The notes under the pieces: model-generated
Seen by the model: only the letters and a program-made list of their open reading frames with translations
Databases searched by the model: none
Told to the model about the DNA's origin: nothing
From: Dimargaris cristalligena
Taxonomy: Eukaryota > Kickxellomycota > Dimargaritomycetes > Dimargaritales > Dimargaritaceae
Length of the DNA stretch: 49,124 bases
Assembly (NCBI GenBank): GCA_027576995.1
Contig: JANBQC010000162.1
Location: 1-49,124 of the forward strand
Reading direction: 5' to 3'
Program-made: the position numbers and the translations under genes
Part shown: positions 33,835-45,522 of the stretch, one piece after another
How the letters are laid out: each line of letters opens with the position of its first letter
How positions within the stretch are numbered: the stretch's first letter is position 1

Positions 33835-35511
33835 TTAGGGGCCATTCGGAGGCATTAAGTTATCCATAGGCGGCAGATGGTCCCAATTCGCCGGCGGAGG
33901 AGGCATCGTTACACGCCGAATAGCTGGAGGAGGTCCTAAGGCATTATTGTTGTCAATTACGCTTTGGGGGGTACTGCCAGGAGTACGGTTAGGTATATAA
34001 TGTTCATCAATATACTCCCTCAACAATAGGTACACTTCATTTTCATCAACAAGGTTGTTCAGTACAACCGGGGGTGCCAATGGGCCGACGGTTGGGATAT
34101 CATAATTCACTGGGTTAGGGTTTTGATCGTAGAGATGGAAGACCGTTTTACCAGCAGCATCCAAATGAATCGGATAAATGGCCCGGAACATAAACAATTC
34201 GCAATTGGGTGGGTTCAGATTACCATCACCAGCTAAGGTAAGAGTGATTTGCTCTCTGCTAATCCAGCCTCGCTGCACAGCACAAGCTCCTATATTGTCA
34301 ATGGGAGCGGAAACTTGCTGCGGATCGATTAAAGCACGAACAAGGTGGTTATTGCCCTGGATACTTGCGACCAGAAGAGCTAGTTGGTGCTCCTTAGGTT
34401 GTAGCCTTCCAGATACAGCTCCAAACCCAATAGCACTATACAATGTATCGAAGGTACTATTCCCAGCTAGAAGCATAATGTACCCTAAAAAGACGGTCAT
34501 ATATCGAGCCTTGTGGAACTCCTGGTTTTTAGCGTACTCGACGTAGTCCTTTAAATCCAGGGGATTCTCGATATCAGGGTCTACACTTTGGCGCATGTAT
34601 AACAGGGTGGCTAGAAACTGGATGTAGCTCTCCGGGACGTACTTGTAGAAATTTCGGCTCAGCGCTTCGCCAAAGGCGGCACTCAGGAAGTACTCGGACA
34701 TGGTTTGGGTCTGTTCTAGCTCGCCCTTCATGAGACGGTCATGGAATGGAAGGAAGGTCTTCCGGGAGATTTCGGTAGTCGTGTCGAATTGCTGGTTATG
34801 GGTATTCTTTTGCAGCCATTGTAGCTCGGGCCGAAAAGTCTCAAGGGCCTCCCAAAGGATCATATTATTAGCCACGTGGGGGCCGGGGGGTCGACTTTCC
34901 AGTAAGGGCTGGCCCAGCTTGTCGTAACCCAGTGCATCCAGGTTCTGATAGATGAGGTGGACGAAGGCGGGAAGGATAGTGATCTCCACCAGGGGCATGA
35001 ATGCGGCCAGTTTGGCATCAGCCTCCGCAGGGCCCAAATTCAGGGTATTGTAGCTCTCGGGGTTGGCAAAAAATGCCTCCTCAGCCTAGGACAGTACAGA
35101 GTAGATAAGTGGTATAATTGGGGTATAATTATTGTGAGTGGATATATCTTAATTGGTAGAGATTTGATAATAATAATATTGGCAATTCGATAGTCCATAT
35201 AGCATGCAAAGGAACCAATAAGGCGGTTGCTAGGGGTTGGGGAGTATTAGTGTATAAGTCAACTCAGCAGAAAAGCCTCTTGACATTACCTTGTTAGTCT
35301 TTCTTGTAAATGGGTCAAGTTCAAATCTATTCCAGTGTTGAGACACAGGGCCTCTTCGGGTATGCTCATACGGGGGAACCCACCCAAGAATCATGGCGAG
35401 GACTTCATCAGGGGCATTGTTGATTGAAGCCGGACCCCAGATGTTGGCCGAATAGGCCCCGGTGGCCAGGAACACAAGCGCAACAGTGCTTAGACGAACC
35501 TTGGTAACCAT
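33835..35511 (-). CDS. Predicted secreted or ER-targeted F-box-like family protein (copy C)
   Basis: Exon 1 is 35,511-35,290 (74 codons) and exon 2 is 35,085-33,835. The intron is 204 nt (AAG|GTAATG...CCTAG|GCT, phase 0), at the same site and almost the same length as in copy B. The product is 490 residues. The leader is MVTKVRLSTVALVFLATGAYS, then an F-box-like segment (PDEVLAMILGWVPP...VSQHWNRF) and the long helical family region (LGPAEADAKLAAFMPLVEIT, PESYIQFLATLLY, YIMLLAGNSTFDTLYSAIGF). It ends ANWDHLPPMDNLMPPNGP. The exon-1 segment is six residues longer than in copy B (WGPASI inserted before NNAPDE). All exons are open, so this copy is likely functional. Same uncertainty as for copy B about how a signal leader and an F-box-like motif fit together. 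Confidence 0.82.
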
Positions 35512-35709
35512 ATTTGCGAAAATGTATCCAACCGGTCGGCTGAAGTAGTAGTTGGGGACAAACGGATGTCGAGGCTCAAAATAATAGGTTCGAGAGATGG
35601 GGGTGTATCTCTGAAATAGAAGGGGCTAAATAGGTCGAGGGGATGGATGTACAGGCGAAGACGATATTATCTGAAGTACAGCTGGCAGTAAACGGGCCAC
35701 AGTTGCCGG

Positions 35710-35718
35710 TTTATATAT
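35710..35718 (-). promoter_or_regulatory. TATA box of F-box-like gene C
   Basis: The minus strand reads ATATATAAA, 199 bp upstream of the ATG at 35,511. Position and context match copy B (shared GCTGAACCRCT just upstream). Confidence 0.5.
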
Positions 35719-35754
35719 CAGAGTGGTTCAGCGTAGCTGCATCACGAGCAACCT

Positions 35755-35776
35755 ATTCAATGAGATGAGTGTAGCC
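35755..35776 (-). promoter_or_regulatory. Conserved upstream element of F-box-like gene C
   Basis: On the minus strand this 22-bp block (containing CTACACTCATCTCATTGAAT) is identical to 4,658-4,679. It sits about 36 bp upstream of the TATA box. The identity exceeds that of the surrounding promoter, which suggests constraint, though recent gene conversion could also explain it. Confidence 0.5.
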
Positions 35777-35789
35777 GGCCGACGCTAAA

Positions 35790-36625
35790 TATCCTGCTTA
35801 GTTTTCTATATTTTTTTTATAAAAAAAAAACGCAAGCGTTGAGTCTCACCATTATACCTATTGTAGTATATTCGACTGTAGAGGCTGGTGCTATTGAGTT
35901 GGTCATATTGCATTACATTGTCTCCTAAGAGATATCGATATGAGGTCTGTTTAAGGACCCTAAACAGTGCGGGACTATTCTTGTACGACGGATTGGAGTC
36001 CAATAATGGACTTCGTTCGTATCCCGGCACATTGGCTTGGACCGTGGCCTATGCATTTTGCTTGGGAATCCCTGGGCTCTCGATAAATCCTTGTTGGCCC
36101 GGGTAGCCCTGTTTTAGGGTGATTGGTTTAGAATGCCTTTGTATCCCACCCAAAAGACACCATTCACATACCCTGGCACCATAGGGCCTAGCTGGTGGTA
36201 TAGGGGACCTACCTTTCCGTCCCTAGGGCCTTGAAAATCACCATTTTGCGCCTTTTCGATCAATCAGAATTGCCACAAGTGATACAGATGCGCAGACCCC
36301 TAATACTTTCCTTCCATAGAGAACGTCGTAGTGTGAAATTTGGCGTAGTAGTATGGCAAAGCAGGTGTTGAATGGCATCGGGGAGAGAGTGGTATTCCAT
36401 TTAATAGATTATATTATTGAACAGCCCAACATAGATTTTGCAGTGGCTCCACAAATATATTATATTGCTGGTGTGTTACCTCTCCCCCAATAGTTGAACA
36501 TATGCACTTGCCGTGGTCTGCCCTAGAGTTAAATAACCCATGAATTAGGTGTGCCACAGTTGGCAAAGACCCCCCCCCCATTGTCTTTAATGTGCTACCT
36601 CAAGTAATATGACCTATCCTGCATC
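35790..36625. other. Intergenic stretch
   Basis: Similarity to the copy B promoter fades past about 35,830. The rest is mixed-composition DNA with a 72-codon frame (35,888-36,106) that I do not support. No RNA gene or element end seen. Confidence 0.45.
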
Positions 36626-36630
36626 CATTA

Positions 36631-37224
36631 TGTTGCCCATGTTGCCCATGTTAATCATTCTTAGTCTGTCAAGAGTCCCGAGGATAGGCTTCTAATGGTA
36701 GGTGGGGCTTAGACTTAGCCAAGCAGGCTACTAGTATTAGGGAGGGATTGGTACTAACTAATAAAGGATGAGTGCAGGCTAATGCAAGGGACATGCAGTG
36801 GGCACACTTACTGGCTAATACAATGGGTGAGTGTATAAGGAGTTTATTGAGGTAAACTGGGGGGATAAGAATAAGCTAAAGAATCTAACTAGTCCAGGAT
36901 GGGCCCAGTTATATATATGTGGGGACAGCTCCAGAGGGAGGTCCCCAGGGGAAGGGTACTACTAAGACTAAGGTATAGGTAGATAAATAGTCTAACCAGA
37001 TGGCTTTGTATCTGGAAGACTATTATGGTAACCAGAAGAGTCTTTGGGTCACTAATTGAGTGATTAGTGTGAAGAGGCAGAGTCTGGAAGGGGAAGGGTT
37101 ATATGATATAGAAGGATCCCAAAGTACTGGAGGGCGACTATGGGAAGTTATATATGGTACTATATGACCCAGTTAGGATAGGTGATTGCTATACCTGGAT
37201 TAAGTCAGATTAGAAGGGCTGACA
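36631..37224 (+). mobile_element. Solo LTR, copy 3, with 5-bp target duplication
   Basis: 594 bp with TG...CA ends (TGTTGCCC...GGGCTGACA). It is flanked on both sides by CATTA (36,626-36,630 and 37,225-37,229), the 5-bp duplication expected of an LTR-retrotransposon integrase. The 5' end contains a 9-bp tandem repeat (TGTTGCCCATGTTGCCCA). The interior matches the other copies. There is no adjoining internal region, so the full element was lost by LTR-LTR recombination. This is the best preserved copy structurally. Confidence 0.8.
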
Positions 37225-37339
37225 CATTATCAGTCTAGGTGCTTATCACATATCTGCATATAGGCCCTTAATCCAATACTCCATTTTCCAGCTGGCTGAT
37301 AATAGGGCAACAATACCAGGCAGCTCACCTGTGGTCAAA

Positions 37340-38035
37340 TGTCAATATTATATGGAGGTAGAGTAGGCAGCAAAGTAGTAATTTTATTACATCCCTCACT
37401 TTGTGTAGTTGATGTGGGCTTGGTTAATCAAGGGAATACTGGTCAAAGCAAGCTGGGGATTTTTCAACCCATCCAAGGGCCCCAGTCCAAGGGTCCTGGA
37501 ATTATAATATACATAGTTCCCAACTCCTGCTGCACGGGGCACTGAGGTTAAACTTGTAGACAACTATATGGCCATTTTTGCATAAATGTTGTCCTGGGTG
37601 GTTAGCCACTAATGTTGCTGGCAGTAAAGGAGACATGTTGTTGGAAATTGTTGCAGGCTCTCTCAATGATTTAATTTGGAGACAGATAAATGAGGTTAAT
37701 ATAAAATTAATATTAGGATAGAAAGAACTGCAACAGGAAATTTAAATATTTGCAACAGTATCCATTAGATATGTTTAGATCTACCAGAAGTGTTTATAGA
37801 GCCCAACTAGTTAAAATATTATTAAATACCCAGAATGAGATGTATATTTGATAGTTACCAGTAGAGCAATACAGTGAAAAAAACATCAATTTACCACCCT
37901 CTTGGTCAAATCCTATATTAAGGAGCTTAATGTTGCAGCCAGTTGGCTAGTCTGTCAGATGTACTTACACAGATTAAACAGATATATTCCTTGCCATTGA
38001 ACTATTCAAGGTACATACACTCATTTTGATTTAAT
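37340..38035 (+). repeat. Degraded dispersed repeat (family 2), copy 2
   Basis: The inverted partner of 2,870-3,735. The frame 37,339-37,545 parallels that of copy 1, with shared LHPSLCVVDVGLVNQGNTG-like and IQGPQSKGP residues. Similarity continues to about 38,030, where this copy lacks the 200-bp middle piece of copy 1. It is bracketed by LTR copies 3 and 4, so it may be a target into which LTR elements inserted, or the remains of another element. No recognised protein. Confidence 0.55.
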
Positions 38036-38389
38036 AGTGATGCAATGAATACAGGCATGGCCAACAAAGACATATTAGATTAATATTGTTAAAGGCATGT
38101 CCCGACAGGTCTATCATTCTTATTAGAAATATAAATACAATAGTAAATGTAAGTACCTTCAAATGCAACTATAAGGATTTAAAGAATAGAGAAAGAACCA
38201 CAAGGGGCAAAGCTAGATGCCTACAGTTGGTTTTATTGTATTGGAAATAGCAGTAATGATGATAAAAACATTGTTCTGAGTATAGGGTGATATAATCATA
38301 GATAGAGAATAGTCTCGGGTATTAGGACGGACCAATCAGAGTAAAGGATTTGGAGGGGCGGGAGAAATGAATTTCTAATACTAACTACT
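38036..38389. other. AT-rich stretch between repeats
   Basis: No gene seen. It contains GTCCCGACAGGTCTATCATT at about 38,100, which resembles 2,965-2,985 in the opposite sense relative to the rest of repeat family 2. Confidence 0.35.
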
Positions 38390-38773
38390 ATTAGAGTCTT
38401 CTAGATACCTACAACTATCTAGTCAGCCTATTCATTGATCCTATAGTCTTAGTAGTATCCTTTCCTTGGGACCTCCCTCTGGAGCTATCCCCACATATAT
38501 AACTGGGCCCTATTGGGACCAGTTAGATTCCTTAGCTAATTCTTACCCCTAGTTTACGCTAATAAACTCTCTATATACTCACTCCCCCATATTAACTAGT
38601 GAATTTGCCCACTGCATGTCCCTTGTACATACCTACTACTAAGCCTTTATTAGTTAGTACCATGTCCTATACCTAATACTAGTAGCCTGCTTGGCTAAGT
38701 CTAAGCCCCACCTACCATGAGAAGCTTATCCTTGGGACTCTTGATGGACTAAGAGTAGTTAACCCAGGTGATA
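38390..38773 (-). mobile_element. LTR fragment, copy 4 (3'-truncated)
   Basis: Read on the minus strand it begins TATCACCTGGGTTAAC at 38,773 and follows the LTR through the GGGCCCAGTTATA and GGGAGGTCC blocks to about 38,390. The last 200 bp of the family consensus are missing. Orientation is opposite to copy 3. Confidence 0.65.
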
Positions 38774-39446
38774 ATATATATAAACTCTGCAGTTCCAGTA
38801 GATTTAGAGAAATCAAGATTTCCCCAAGGGCAAAAGTTGAGTAACCCACTGATTTCTACAGTCTCATAGTTTATTACATGATTTACCATTTAATAAATAC
38901 ATAATATACTTATAATATTCTGTACTTAAGTTCTCATTGAACTTAGCAATGGACCAGAGTCCACTATTAAGAATGTTGTGGCTTCCCCCTGCAATGATGC
39001 CTTGTTAAGCCTAACTGGTCCACCAGGTCTCAGCTTTACTTATACACCCTTATATTTCATTCCTCTTGGTCTTTAAATATTGTGCAATGTTTTTCATCAG
39101 GTATGTGGTTCTTACCCAACAGCCTTCCTTCATATTTCTGGCATATACATATAAATACTTCAATGCACCTTCAGTTCCTCACAGATATGTCATATTTGGG
39201 TAATGAATTAGTAATGACCTTTCTCTTGTTCCTTAGCATTCTTTAAGTAGTTCACCTACTTTCCCCATTCAAGACTGGCATAACTCAGCCAACTAGGCAT
39301 TTAACCCCTTCCTTTATTTAGAATTCTATATATTGTAAAGAGAACTAACTGTATGCATCCCCTTGTTATTGGATTAAACATTGCTTTAACCAGCCAAAGC
39401 ACTGTAATGGTTGACCCAGTCCATTTCCATTTTTGTTTCTCCCATC
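38774..39446. other. Spacer between LTR copies 4 and 5 with a short dispersed repeat
   Basis: 673 bp between two same-orientation LTRs. It lacks pol-like reading frames and a purine tract next to copy 4. Positions 38,975-39,036 match 1,875-1,945 in inverted orientation (LTGPPGL-coding core). Either the remnant of a retroelement interior or unrelated DNA between independent insertions. Confidence 0.35.
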
Positions 39447-40022
39447 TGTTGGCCCTCCTAAACTGACCCAAATCTGGACTTAATAATCATCCACCCTTAT
39501 TAGGCCTTATAGCACCATATTAACCCTCCCATAGTCACCCCCGGTACTATGGGATTGTCATTTATTATATAACCCTTCCCCTTCCAGCCCTAACACTTCA
39601 CACAAAACACTCAACCTGCTGATCCAAAGCCTCTTCTGGTTCCCATGAGAGTCTTCCCAATATGAAGCCTGTCTGGTTAGTCTATACCTTAGTCTTAGTA
39701 GTATCTCCCCTTGGGACCTCCCTCTGGAGCTGTCCCCACATATATATAACTGGGCCCATCCTGGACTAGTTCGATTCCTTAGCTTATTCATATTCCCTAG
39801 TTTACCTTAATAAACTCTATATATGCTTACCCCCTCATACTAACTAGTAAGTGTACCCACTGTAAGGCCCTTGTATAATCCCATTACCTAAGCATTTATT
39901 AGTTAGTACTGTGCCCCCATCCTAATGCTAGTAGCCCACTTGGCTGAGTCTAAGCCCTGCTTACCATTAGAAGCCTATCCCCGAGACTCTTGATGGACTA
40001 AGAGTGGTTAACTCAGGCGACA
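39447..40022 (-). mobile_element. Solo LTR, copy 5
   Basis: 576 bp. On the minus strand it starts TGTCGCCTGAGTTAAC at 40,022 and ends GGGCCAACA at 39,447, with TG...CA ends. The flanks (CCATC, CAGTC) do not match, so no target duplication remains. Its 5' end lies about 80 bp from the first recognisable codons of the ABCD pseudogene. It may have removed or replaced that gene's promoter and start. Confidence 0.7.
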
Positions 40023-40099
40023 CAGTCCAAAACATTGTTATTTGCTGTGCTTCTAGTGGTCAGTATTGCTGTCTGTAAATTGCATTGCCAATGGCTGCA

Positions 40100-42254
40100 G
40101 AAATAGAAGCAGGCTGCCGCCGTCACCAAGTCAGCCCAGGAAAAAGCCTCCGAAGCTACTGATCCTTCAAGCAAGAGCATAGGGGGCAAGTGATCCCAGA
40201 GAATTGGAGTCGACGCCCAGTTTATTGCTGAAATCAAGCGACTCCTCCCCATCTGTGTTCCCGGTTTCAAGAGCCCCGAGTTTGGTATGCTAATTGCCCT
40301 TGCATCGGTGCTTATTGTCCGGTCCTGGCTGGATATCTGGTTCTCTTCTTTCAACGGCATGGTGGTCAAGGCCATCGTATCCTGAGACCGGGCCCGGTTC
40401 ATTTCCAAGGTGGTCCTGGAATTCGGTTTTATAATGTGGCCCCTATCCATCGTCAACAACTCGCTCAAATTGATCATCAACGCCCTGTCCCTGCGGTTCC
40501 GTACCCACTTTACTCGCCGCACCCATAGCGAATACCTTAATGGCATTACCTTTTATAAAATGACCAACCTAGATACCCGTATCCAGAACGTCGACCAACT
40601 CATCACCCAGGACATTAGCAAGTTTTCGGAAAGTCTCAGCCATTTATACTCAGATACCGTGAAACTCTTGGTGGATATTTTCCTGTTCGCCTATAAGCTA
40701 GGTCAGGCCATTGGGGGGACCGCCCCCTTGGCCATGGTTGGCTACTTCTTCTGTTCGGCCGTCATTCTGCGCAACATCTCACCTCCGATCGGCAAATACA
40801 CGGCCGTGGAACAGAACCTGGGGGGGCAGTTCCGTTACACTCACTTGCGCATCATTACCCATGCCGAAGAAATCGCCTTCTACGGCGGCGGTGAACGCGA
40901 ACGGGAGTTAGTTAACAGCAGTTTCCACCATATTGTGCAGCACATCAAGAAGGTCTATAAGCTACGCTTCCTCAACGGTGTGTTCGACTCGGTACTAGTT
41001 AAATACGGCGCCACCATGATCGCCTACTACATTCTCGCCCGCCTCGCTTTCGATCCGAAATGCGCCGGCCAGGTTGCCAGCGGAGCCGTTGATCCGACCC
41101 AGATTATGGAGGACTACTCGCGTAACTCTCGTTTCCTGACCAACCTGTCCCAGGCCATGGGTCGTCTCATTCTGGCCGGTCGGGACATTACCCGATTCGC
41201 CGGTTACACGGCCCGCGTGTCGGAATTGTTCACGGTGTTGAACGACGTCAGCGCTGGCAAGTACGAGCGGTCGATGGTGGAGGGTGGCGCCGATTTGGCC
41301 AACCTTCTTGTTGCACACAAGGCGGCCAATCCCGACCAAGACTCTGACGAAACTGCGGCTGACCGCAAGCACCGGGAAGTGGAAGCCATGGTCACTAGTG
41401 GTACGGTGGATACGCGCGCTCTGGGCGGCCATGTGGTACATCAGGACGGCGTGATTGATTTTGTTCATGTGCCCGTAGTTACTCCCAATGGTGATATTCT
41501 AGTCCGTGACCTGACCTTCCGTATCGATTCAGGTATGAACTATCTAATCACCGGCCCCGACGGCTGTGGAAAGAGCTCGCTGTTCTGTATTCTTGGTGAC
41601 CTATGGCCCCAGTTTGCCAGGTCGGTGGTAAAACCCCGCCCGCAGGAGCTCTTCTACGTGCCCCAGAAGCCCTACTTGCCCCTGGGAACCTTCCGGGACC
41701 AGGTCATCTACCCCCATAGCCATGCGGATGCTACCGCCCGGGGTTTCGCCGACGATGACCTCGTTAATCTACTCCAGGTCGTCCATCTGGAATACTTGGT
41801 GGGTCGTGAAGGCGGCTGGAACTCCATCCGCGACTGGGGCGACGTACTCTCCGGCGGTGGGAAACAGCGAGTGGCCATGACCCGTCTCTTTTACCACCAG
41901 CCCCAGTTCGCCATTCTCGACGAATGCACGTCCGCCATCAGCGTCGATGTCGAAGGCATCATGTACAACCATGCTAAACGTGTGGGCATCACCCTGTTTA
42001 CCGTTTCGCACCGGACCAGTCTGTTCAAATACCACGACTTTTTGCTCCGCTTTGACGACGAAGGCGGTTATTCGTTCGATCCTTTGTCGGTTGATGACGA
42101 CGAAACACCGTTCAGTTTCAGCCACGGCAAGTCTGGGTACGCCGCTACTCATTCTACTACGGAGGAAGTCACTACTTCGTCATCGGTGGGTGAACCCGAC
42201 TCGGTATCCACTATGAGTTCGGTGAAGGACGACGGCACTAGCTCCGATAAATAG
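40100..42254 (+). pseudogene. Peroxisomal ABCD-family half-transporter, 5'-disrupted
   Basis: The long frame runs to TAG at 42,252-42,254. In-frame ATG 40,434 would give 606 residues. Homologous codons extend upstream (VDAQFIAEIKRLLPICVPGF, VLIVRSWLDIWFSSFNGMVV), but TGA at 40,383-40,385 and TGA at 40,191-40,193 interrupt them, and no ATG context remains next to LTR copy 5. Family marks are clear: ITFYKMTNLDTRIQNVDQL, the EEIAFYGG motif, Walker A GPDGCGKSS near 41,553, Walker B FAILDECTS at 41,907 and DVEG. The ABC signature reads LSGGGKQR (41,847-41,870), where the family has LSGGEKQR. Family members import very-long-chain acyl-CoA into peroxisomes as dimers. A protein starting at 40,434 would lack the first membrane segment, so I call it a recently disabled paralogue. 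A sequencing error at TGA 40,383 (CGA expected) is the alternative, and the second TGA argues against it. Confidence 0.8.
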
Positions 42255-43726
42255 ATTTAATCATACTTCCAATTATCAATTCTATGCCATCTTGCATTTT
42301 GGCTTACTTGTTTTTTAATTTTATTTTTGCGCCGCTTTCATTCCCTCGGAATTCCAAGGCTTGGCCAGATGAATGCCATATAATCCCATGTCTGTCTCAG
42401 AATCGCAGGCCTTAATTCGTACCAGTGGTGGTGAATCCTGTGATCAGTGTGATGTATTTGCGTTTTCCAACGGAACAGCGCTATTCTTTAGACACCTCGC
42501 CCCACACTTTTATGTATAAATGTTTATATACACGCTCTATAACTTAATTTTAATTACCTTACATCTTATTTAATTACCGTTGCTTTATTTTTGTTTGAAA
42601 GTGCCTCCAGATTTAAACACTGTATTTTGATATTCAAACCCATGGATAGAGAGATTTTGGGAGAGAGGGGGGACCGGGTATTACGAGCAAATGGCCGGAT
42701 CATGGCTTTACATATACCTACCAGTCTGCCCAATATATGAGAAAAGGCGGGGCTTGTGTAGTGTCATCCAACGGCACAAGACTAAACACTGGCTGTGGGC
42801 GCTGGCTATTTCCAGTAGCTGGTGGGAGGGAAGCTGTATACCATAATTACTTCACTCCCAAGTGAATTCAAAATATGCGCCACCTTGAATGAGGGTTAAT
42901 TGGAGACCCGTCTTTCCTAGAGAGGCGTTTAATTGATATAATGGTTAACTGTAAACAAGGCATGTCCGATTCAACCCCAAAAACAACCAGCGACAATTTG
43001 GCGTGGAACAAGTCCAATTTGTATAACCCTGCCTTTTCTGGCCCCATTGTAAAGATATAATAGTTAGTCAAAAACCTCGCTTCGTTCAATAACAATGTTA
43101 TATAGCCAGTGGAATGGGCGTGTTTATTAAGGAAGAACATGTAGTGTGGAAGTAGTAGAAGCGTTGTGATTGTTTGTAAACTAAGGAATCAATGAGTGTG
43201 GCCGGTACACTTTTTCATGGTCAATTGGTATTCTCAGATAAGAGCGAGTAAGGGGACGCATATATTGTCCTCGACGCGAATGGATGTCTATAACCCATTC
43301 TGGTCTGCCGTTGGTACCTATAGGGTTATAGTCTCGGGAATATTGGTGGGATCCGAGGAGACTGGGCTATTGCGATGACCAGGATCGACCCCTACCCTAG
43401 CTGTATATGTAACTTCAAGATAATGGTTTATTCGAGGTGCGCAAAGAAGATAGATACGAATAAGTGAGCAAGTAGAGAAATCGGAAATGTGGTGGTGCGA
43501 GTTGTAGTGCATCATAGCGATTTTGTTTTATTACTCGTCCACCGAGGACGTCCTTTATAAAGAGTTGGTATGGTTACTAAAACCGAGATACTCCGGAATA
43601 ATGGGAGGTAGTAATAATTCACATAACTGAATAATAATATAAGAGACGCAGAGAGACATGCCTATAAAATATTGTGTGTTCGACAAGGGGCGTAAAACGT
43701 CACATTCAGCACCTATGTGGGCTACA
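42255..43726. other. Intergenic region after the ABCD pseudogene
   Basis: T-rich 3' flank, then mixed DNA. Frames at 42,868-43,140 (minus) and 43,196-43,378 (plus) are short and unsupported. No RNA gene seen. Confidence 0.45.
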
Positions 43727-44588
43727 TTACTTGTCGTCCGTGGTTTGCTTGTCGCACCCGTACTGTGTGATTACGGGAATAGCCGTGCTGACCCATGATC
43801 GACAATTCCAAGTACTCTTCATGGCATCACTGACCGATTTCGCTTGTGTATCGACATACAGTTCGGAAAGTCGTTGAACTATTTTATGATAATCATCATC
43901 ATTAAATCGTCCCAACTCTCTTTCGGAACCCTGTACATAGGTCGCCGACTCGTCATAGAGTGCATCCTTTTTATCCACGGTATATTGAAACCCAGTGGCT
44001 TTACTCCCCTTCGCATGGAATAAGAGGTAGGTGCCGTCAGATCTCTGACAAAAGATACCTTCATGGTTGACCGTGTATCCCAGGTATTCGGCACGGGTGA
44101 AGATATTAGACATCGCTATTGGGTTGTGTGTCGGGCGTACACGCTTAGATAACAGGGGTCTAGGGCCGGTAGGAGTAGGGGGATAGTCAGTTTAGAGGAA
44201 GCCATAATTAGTGCAGGTACCCTATGTACTAATGCAGCGCACCACCATAAAGCAACGAGCTAGGTGGGAAATAGATACCAGAAATGAGAGGTTGGGCGTT
44301 TAGGATATCGACTTACCTGTAACAGTTTTTCACTGATAGGCGTGTGCTGGCGGAATACAACAAGTCACAATGGTTGGTACACACTGCCGACAAGACAACC
44401 TGGCTAGAATAGGAAGCTTGGCCGTAGCTCAGGCCAAGGAGAGAAGAGTGAATACCCGGTGGCGGTAATAGAAAGGGCAAGTGAGAACAATATAAGAAGG
44501 AAATTTGAAGAGTGAAGGTAAGCAATGGCAAAGGTAACCTTGAAACCAGCGAACTTAGGAGAATAAATAGAGAGGAGAAATGGGCCAT
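43727..44588 (-). CDS. Small predicted secreted protein with LFHAKG and WNCRSW motifs
   Basis: Three exons reconstructed by phase: 44,588-44,539, 44,403-44,317 and 44,159-43,727, giving 189 residues. The introns are 135 nt (AAG|GTTACC...TTCTAG) and 157 nt (ACAG|GTAAGT...CCCTAG), both phase 2. The first donor is weak. Residues 1-18 form a signal-like leader (MAHFSSLFILLSSLVSSQ). Next come SAVCTNHCDLL, KNCYRPLLSKRVRP, an AEYLGYTV strand, GTYLLFHAKGSKATGFQY, a helical DYHKIVQRLSELYVD segment and STWNCRSWVSTAI near the C-terminus. The order (hydrophobic-His-Ala-x-Gly, then Asn-Cys-x-x-Trp) recalls papain-like/LRAT-type small proteins in which His precedes Cys. That is an analogy from motif order only. 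Unknown function, probably extracellular. Confidence 0.62.
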
Positions 44589-45522
44589 ACCGAGTGGTGG
44601 TGGAAAAAACAGCAGACGTGGTATTCTGCGGTTGGCTGGATTGGATGGTGGCCCAAGTGGAAGAACCCGCGGAAGGCGATATATCACAGAGACAATGCCC
44701 CTGTCAAATGACCGTGTGAGTATTATGCAACTGCAGGAATGTGCACCCAGGTAGCAGCAAAAAACGGGTTACTAGCACAACGGCCAAGCCCAAATACATC
44801 CGGTCCTGACGCAATAGAGTGTGATTCCAAATCCCCTACTCCTTTACCTCCCTGGTACCTATTAAGAAGAGAGCACTCCGCCAATAAAACCGCCAAACCT
44901 ATCCCCCGCCCATATCCGCCTCCACCGGGCAAATGGCAACCAGTAGCCGCCCTAGCCAAAATGTAAACCGTCAATTAATATATATATATATATATATAGA
45001 ATGGATATAACTCTCTAAGGTTTGATTTAATAATTATTATATACTTATTTTTGGAAATTTCCACGTCGAATCGTATCCCGCCCAACTTGGCTTTTGATTA
45101 TCGACACACCTTCCCTACTCAGAAATCTGGTAACATCACAGGCCCCACCCGGCCTCTTAATTGGTAGATTGAGGATAGATAAGCCATGTGATATACTAAT
45201 GTCAAAAAATATCCTTACATTCATGACCAGGTGTGATTAAATCCCTTTCAGCCTTCACTTTCACAATTGCGATACGAGAATCTGGTGTTTTATTTCGACT
45301 GATTGATCCAAATCTAAGTTTACTACGAATATATTCCAAATAACTTATCCGATGATTTCGGTGCAACATCCTTAGTGCTATTCTTAAAAACCCACGGCAG
45401 CTCTAGTGGGTAAGACTGTAACGATGCGGCGGTTAATCCATCACGAGTCCCCCAGGATACTTTTTGTGTAATTGCTGCCAAAACTCCCCAAATTTTATAG
45501 GACGATTGCTCATGAATGGGGT
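44589..45522. other. Intergenic region with (AT)n tract
   Basis: Contains the likely promoter of the minus-strand gene ending at 44,588 (TATA-like GATATATCG at about 44,679-44,687), an (AT)n tract at 44,978-44,999 and AT-rich DNA. No further gene supported. Confidence 0.4.

Noticed and set aside
38390..40022. LTR copies 4 and 5 as the two ends of one retrotransposon
   Set aside because: The spacer is only 673 bp, has no pol-like frame and no purine tract beside copy 4, and copy 4 is truncated.
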